Source: Nyssa sinensis
Taxonomy: Eukaryota > Streptophyta > Magnoliopsida > Cornales > Nyssaceae
DNA: 64,000 nucleotides
Reading direction: 5' to 3'
Assembly: GCA_008638375.1 (NCBI GenBank)
Contig: CM018051.1
Location: forward strand, 7,408,418 to 7,472,417
In this document: positions 59,677 to 64,000 of the stretch, in pieces
How the letters are laid out: the number at the start of each line of letters is the position of its first letter
Position numbering within the stretch: position 1 is the stretch's first letter
The notes under the pieces: generated by a model
What the model was told of the DNA's origin: nothing
Seen by the model: the letters and a program-made list of their open reading frames with translations, nothing else
Databases searched by the model: none
Translations under genes and position numbers: made by a program

Positions 59677-60511
59677 ACATCTGGAGAAAGTATAAATTGG
59701 TTTGCGACCAATGGCTCCAGGCCAATGAATGAGTGCGGAGAGCCACATGTGCAAAAAGTGCACACGTACCTGACATATCTTGAACATGTGTATAACTTAC
59801 AAATAGTAATTGCGTGATGGTTCTTGGACTTGGGCACGTGTCCAACATTGTCATAATTTACGTCTTATCCTCGATCCATTTTGATGTCCGTACAACATAG
59901 ATGTACATTCATATGCATAACCAAATATTAGTAACTGATTTGATTCTCATGCTTAAAATTTCTAGCACCTAAAAGTCCTTGACAATAATAGGCTTGTAAA
60001 TTTAAGACTTCATAGATTCAAAACGACATCACTATAGAATTACAAGAACCACATAGAAACCAAAAGGCATATAGATTTACTCTTAAGTATCTGCTAATGA
60101 TTACTTTTTCCATTTAAATAGACAAGCATATATCAAACCACCCAGGTATTTAGATTATCTAAGAGAAGGTTTCCACTAAACATAGATAATGTAAGTGCAA
60201 AAAATATAGTTTTAAGACATTGGTGATATAGAAGATTATAAGAGACACGAACCGTAATTTGAGATCCATAAGTTGAGAATACTCCATAACATTGATCCCC
60301 ACAAGGATACTTTGCGCAGATCTATATCAGTTTGGACAGAAAACAATAATATTTTAATGACTAGAAACCAATAATTCATACGGGATTAGTTAATTGTGGG
60401 AAAACCTTACCATAGGTTGACCGGATCCTAGCTCAAAATGGCCTTGATATTCTGGTGGTGCTGTTTGCAAAGAGATGGCTGTCTGGAGTTGTGGAGGTTT
60501 TTGCCTGTTCT
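55152..60511 (-). CDS. NF-YA (CCAAT-binding factor HAP2) subunit, first coding exon not found
   Basis: NF-YA pairs with NF-YB/NF-YC and contacts CCAAT boxes. Four exons join in frame: 60511-60411 ([18 protein letters not shown]), 60321-60253 ([19 protein letters not shown]), 56377-56243 and 55556-55152. Exon 3 encodes the subunit-interaction helix ([19 protein letters not shown] and [15 protein letters not shown]). Exon 4 encodes the DNA-binding part ([20 protein letters not shown]) and a long tail with [13 protein letters not shown], ending [18 protein letters not shown] has Leu where many members have Glu. All GT-AG sites are good. Exon 1 of this frame starts in phase 1, so an upstream exon is required; I could not find it in 60.5-64 kb. 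The 3.9-kb intron 56378-60252 holds a solo LTR and a MITE. A miR169 site follows the stop. Confidence 0.92.
56661..56681. repeat. Poly-G run in the NF-YA intron
   Basis: About eighteen consecutive G bases followed by TGAGGGTGTGTG. Such runs are error-prone in assemblies and can form G-quadruplexes. Confidence 0.8.
56951..57472. mobile_element. Solo LTR in the long NF-YA intron
   Basis: It starts TGTTATGCAAACGGAAGC and ends GACACCCACTTAACA, flanked by a perfect GGAAC duplication (56946-56950 and 57473-57477). It contains TTTATGTGGTTCAACAAAAC, a segment recurrent in plant copia LTRs as I recall. No internal genes are present. At 522 bp it is a typical copia solo LTR. Confidence 0.85.
57480..59060. 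other. Remainder of the NF-YA long intron
   Basis: No coding region or repeat recognised between the solo LTR and the MITE. Confidence 0.5.
59065..59552 (+). mobile_element. Mutator-like MITE copy 2 in the NF-YA intron
   Basis: The element is flanked by a perfect 9-bp duplication GTATACTAT (59056-59064 and 59553-59561), the length made by Mutator-like transposases. Its ends are inverted: CTAAGAAGAATGGATA on the left, TATGAAGCATGGACAC read inward from the right. Subterminal GGACACGGGACACGG and CCGTGTCC motifs strengthen this. It is 488 bp and non-coding. Confidence 0.82.
59639..59674. repeat. TA microsatellite in the NF-YA intron
   Basis: About seventeen uninterrupted TA units close to the MITE. 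Confidence 0.9.
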
Positions 60512-60519
60512 CTGAAATT

Positions 60520-61330
60520 GTGCAATCAATTGAGTGAGCAACTACTTGGATAATTAATGAAAGTTAAAACACAGTAGCTCTTAATACTTATATACAACTC
60601 TTTCTTTCACAATCATGAATCAAAATAAGCAAGCAAACTATATATGTGTGTGTGCCATACATATACATACATACAAATAAATCCACACGGCTGTGGGGTT
60701 TGTTTAAGAAAGAAAGAGAATCTTTGAGCAAGTTAAGAACTAAAATCTTAAGCAGAAAAAAAAAAACAGAGTATTGAGTGCAAAGCTAACAAAAAGAAAG
60801 ATTAAAATTCTTTAAAACTAAGACTTGGCCTCAAAATTTTTTCATACGATCCCTCTATATTGTAATGCTTATGCTTTCACCCCTCTTGGTGCAATTTCTG
60901 GACAGGACTGATGCCTTCTGTTTTTCTACATCGACATCTTAAAATTTAAATGAAACTTCAAATTGGAAACGTTAGTTGTTTAAATTAGGGCAGCACCCCC
61001 CCCCCCCCTCCCTCTTCCTAAAAAAGAGAAAAAGGATGCATCCAGACTTGGATCTGAGTGCAGGCGCTTGTTATCTTAGAAAGGTTCAATTTTCTAGCAT
61101 TATGACACCCAAAAAAAAGAAGGGAAAATAACCTTCCTTTAAATGAATTGTAGATAGATTGCTCCATTCTAAGTTGTGCATGCATGTGAGTGTAAAAGAC
61201 ACCAAAAAGGAGGGCGTTCTTCTGAAATGACACTTGGTGTGAAGATACACCAGTAAAATGCCAATTTCCATCTTTTCAACATTGCTAGGGATAGAGAAGC
61301 CTTGATGGCACATTAGATCAATTGATCAGG
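60520..61330. other. Upstream of the recognised NF-YA exons, nothing clear
   Basis: The missing first NF-YA coding exon would be expected upstream, but I find no frame resembling the family N-terminus (for example a PWW motif). A C-run lies at 60995-61010. Confidence 0.4.
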
Positions 61331-61377
61331 GGAGAGGCCTCTCTGTGAGGAGAGCAAATGGTTGGGGATGAAGGCAG

Positions 61378-61560
61378 TTGACTCCTCTTTTAATAACCTT
61401 TATTCAGCCAGCCAAAATAACAAAGGCATCACAAAAATTCATCAGTTTTGGAGGGGAAATCACAATGGATTGCTTTCAGGCTAAGTCTCCATTTGAGATG
61501 ATGATTCCTTCTGAAGAGACTAACTTTAAAGGACATTGGTCCTTCAATCGCTCCTTTTAG
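61378..61560 (+). other. Unidentified 60-codon open frame
   Basis: The frame reads PAKITKASQKFISFGG, then FEMMIPSEETNFKGHW and a short SFNRSF end. It has protein-like composition for an intergenic frame and ends at a clean stop, so it could be the last exon or a relic of a gene, but I do not recognise it. The minus strand across the same stretch gives no better match. Confidence 0.25.
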
Positions 61561-61569
61561 AGTGCATTT

Positions 61570-64000
61570 TTTTTTCCCTTTGTCTGGTTGGTGCCTGATA
61601 TAAGATCTTGATAACAGAAAATTAGTATGGGCTGGCTGATTTCAAACTGTCAGTGTGCGTCTGTGAGGCAGAATCATTCAACCACCATCTTATTCATTGC
61701 TCAATGAGACCTAGGCTTTACACCCTCCGAAGCCTTGAAGCTACCAATACATGAACTTAAGGAACTTTTTTATTTTTTCTTATATTTCTTAAGTTCTTGC
61801 TTCTTGGGCTGTGGGTTGTCTAGAGAAGTTAGTTTTTTAAGCTATTTTTGATAGCCTTTCTTTTGTTTAGTTTGTGTGGTTATCTTTTGTGATTTTTTTT
61901 TTTTGATAGGTAAGTAGCCCTTGGGGTGTGGGGTCATCTGTTGTGATATGTAGCACGTACATGAGGCCTGGGCCGTTGGATAATTTGTATGCTTGATAAG
62001 ATTTTGTGATCTTTTAGAAGAAGGGGGAATAGAGGTATATTAGCAAAAAATCCTAGAAACCCTGCATTTGCTAGCTTTCTGTTCATTCCACCCTTTGTTC
62101 CCTTATTTCTATCTTATGTTTTTTCCCCCTTCAAAGTAACAAGAGCTAAACAAGGAAAAATAACAAGTTATAAAGCTACTAGAAACACCTATTAATTGAA
62201 GCTTATCGCAGATGATTTACATAATTAAATCAAATGAATATGTGAAATAAAAAATTGGGAAAAGTACTAGTCATCGAGTGGGATAAACAAATACTACTAT
62301 TAAGAAATTGACTGGTCAATATGAGTGTAAAGGGAGAGATGCAGCCTCACATAGCGGAAGACTACATGACAGCCCGAGCTTGTAGGAAGTCCCAATAAGG
62401 CCTGCTTGAGGCCTGCTGTGACCCAGTTTCAGGTCGAAGCTCAGAAATTACTCAAGACCCCAATCCAGAAAGGTTCAACAAGATCTACAAAATTAATGAC
62501 TACACCAATGATCCAATCATTTTTAGGCCAAAAAAAATTGTTTAGACCATGTTATTGGCATTTTGTAGTTTTAGGCAATATTTCTACCCTTTTTGGTGAC
62601 TTTCCTTTTGCTATTTACATTAAGCTTTTTAAGGCCATTGTTAAGCTTGAAACTTCGGTATAATTTAGTTTCTTACTTCATAATATTTCTCGCTATTTTA
62701 TCAATCCTAGGGTTTTGGAGATTTTCTATATAATCATGGACTGTAACGGTTAGTGATAATTTTGATGAATAATATTTTGAAAGACATTTTATTTCTCTTC
62801 TTTTTCAATTGTCCTTATTATACAAATGAAGCAACAAGGCTTTTGATGCATTTGTTTTTGCTATTCTTTTTGTGAGAATATGAAAATTAATTTCATTCAA
62901 GCAAAACTGTTGTATTAGAAATAGTTGAGTGGAGGATTTTGTTTCCAAAGCTCTGAATAAATATTTCATCCTTTTTCTTCTTCTTTTCTAATCAAGTTTC
63001 TGTCAAGTTTATCTTTATTACGTCAATAAGCTCAATTACATCTCTCTCTCTCTCTCTCTAGTCTGGAGGGTGCTCAATTACAGCTCTCCCTCTGGTACAG
63101 AGGGCGCTCAAGTACAGGTTTGAACAATGTATATATGAGTCCATGTTTGTGTAATGACAATATGAATGTTTATATTTGTAGGTCTATCCATCTAAGCCAC
63201 TTTTGTTCTTATACACACTGACACACGATTTATTTTCAAATCTATGAATTAAATGAAAATCTCTAGAAGGAATTTTAATTTCACTGACTAGCAGAAGATG
63301 ATAGTGACAAGGATCGATCTTGGTCACTTCTATCATGCACTTAATGGGTTTATTACTGATTGGAGATTCAAGATAGTATGCTACCAATTATTCTTTGGAT
63401 ATTATTAAAATTTCTTTAAAAAAAATTCTTCAAACGTCAAGTGTAAGTTATACTTGCATAATGTACTAGTCAATTGTACAAAATGTATAAGTTCGTTCTG
63501 CATGACGTACTAGTCATATAGTGTACAAATGATTATCAGATTATGTATGTACAAGTAACTAGTGTATTATAAGAATGCATTGATACATCGCATACAATTG
63601 ATAAGCACATCATGCGACTATAATGCACAGAGAAAGGATAAAAAAATAATAAATCCAAAATGTAATGCGTCCCTGCAACGCGTGTGCCATGTGATACTTG
63701 CAAGCCATATGGTGCAGGCTTGATGCCATATCAGTGCCATGTAACGGGGGATGCGGATGTTGCGTGACTAATGATGTTGCTGCCTAATGGGTTGGGTTTT
63801 GCCTACGCGGAGACCCATTCCCTTCTTAATATTTTTTTTTTCCATTGATTCCCTATACACCCATTTTGATCAGGTCAATCCATTAGTAGTATTTAATTGT
63901 TCACTCTTTGAATAGAAACTTTCCTTAAAAAAAATATCATGATAACAAAGCAGCCCCACCTTGCACCCACCTCTCACAGGCCAGGAGGCATGGTGTTGTT
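61570..64000. other. Intergenic to the window end, no gene recognised
   Basis: Contains a TC microsatellite near 63042-63060 and repeated CAATTACA/CTCAAGTACAG text at 63070-63118. Open frames such as 62406-62663 have no motif I can support. Confidence 0.45.

Noticed and set aside
61200..61560. First coding exon of NF-YA on the minus strand
   Set aside because: None of the three minus frames resembles the family N-terminus.

Overview
This window is nuclear DNA from a flowering plant, most likely a eudicot. It has GT-AG introns, AT-rich intergenic DNA, plant-specific gene families (VIRILIZER, SYP12-type syntaxin, chloroplast CP33, NF-YA, L-type lectin receptor kinase) and plant transposons. 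The genes are not organised as operons and do not form one pathway. Most of the window is transposon-derived. The species cannot be named from the sequence alone.

Layout. 0.1-0.6 kb: broken fragment of an NPGR1-like TPR gene. 1.1-1.9 kb: LINE ORF1 remnant on the minus strand. 3.0-6.2 kb: 5'-truncated, decayed LINE (reverse transcriptase plus zf-RVT) with a DNA transposon nested inside it. 6.3-7.4 kb (-): first two exons of VIRILIZER. 9.7-10.9 kb (-): remnant of a plant mobile domain (PMD) gene. 11.5-14.8 kb and 18.3-22.2 kb: two very long solo LTRs of one family in opposite orientation, each with a perfect 5-bp target duplication. Between them lie two broken lectin-receptor-kinase copies. 22.7-24.7 kb (-): 3' part of a DExH RNA-helicase gene, a pseudogene whose coding exon carries another solo LTR.

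27.8-28.7 kb (-): intact single-exon SYP121/122-like syntaxin. 30.9-35.1 kb, perhaps to 37.2 kb: a CACTA (En/Spm) element with one visible terminus and its subterminal repeats, a roughly 162-bp tandem array, and a multi-exon gene joining a transposase-associated domain to a Transposase_24-type region. 37.4-37.9 kb: a Stowaway-like MITE and a tandem duplication that copied its edge. 39.9-47.1 kb (+): 12-exon TatD nuclease gene with two single-base insertions in its 3' exons. 48.7-51.4 kb (-): intact four-exon chloroplast RNA-binding protein CP33, convergent with TatD. 55.0-60.5 kb (-): NF-YA transcription factor gene lacking only its first coding exon, with a miR169-type target site 3' of the stop. 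60.6-64 kb: no gene recognised.

I found no convincing new biological system. The best leads are the long solo-LTR pair, the CACTA gene with its in-frame tandem array, the TatD frameshifts, the helicase exon split by a solo LTR, and the truncated or very long-introned VIRILIZER gene. All family assignments are from remembered protein motifs and have not been checked against a database.
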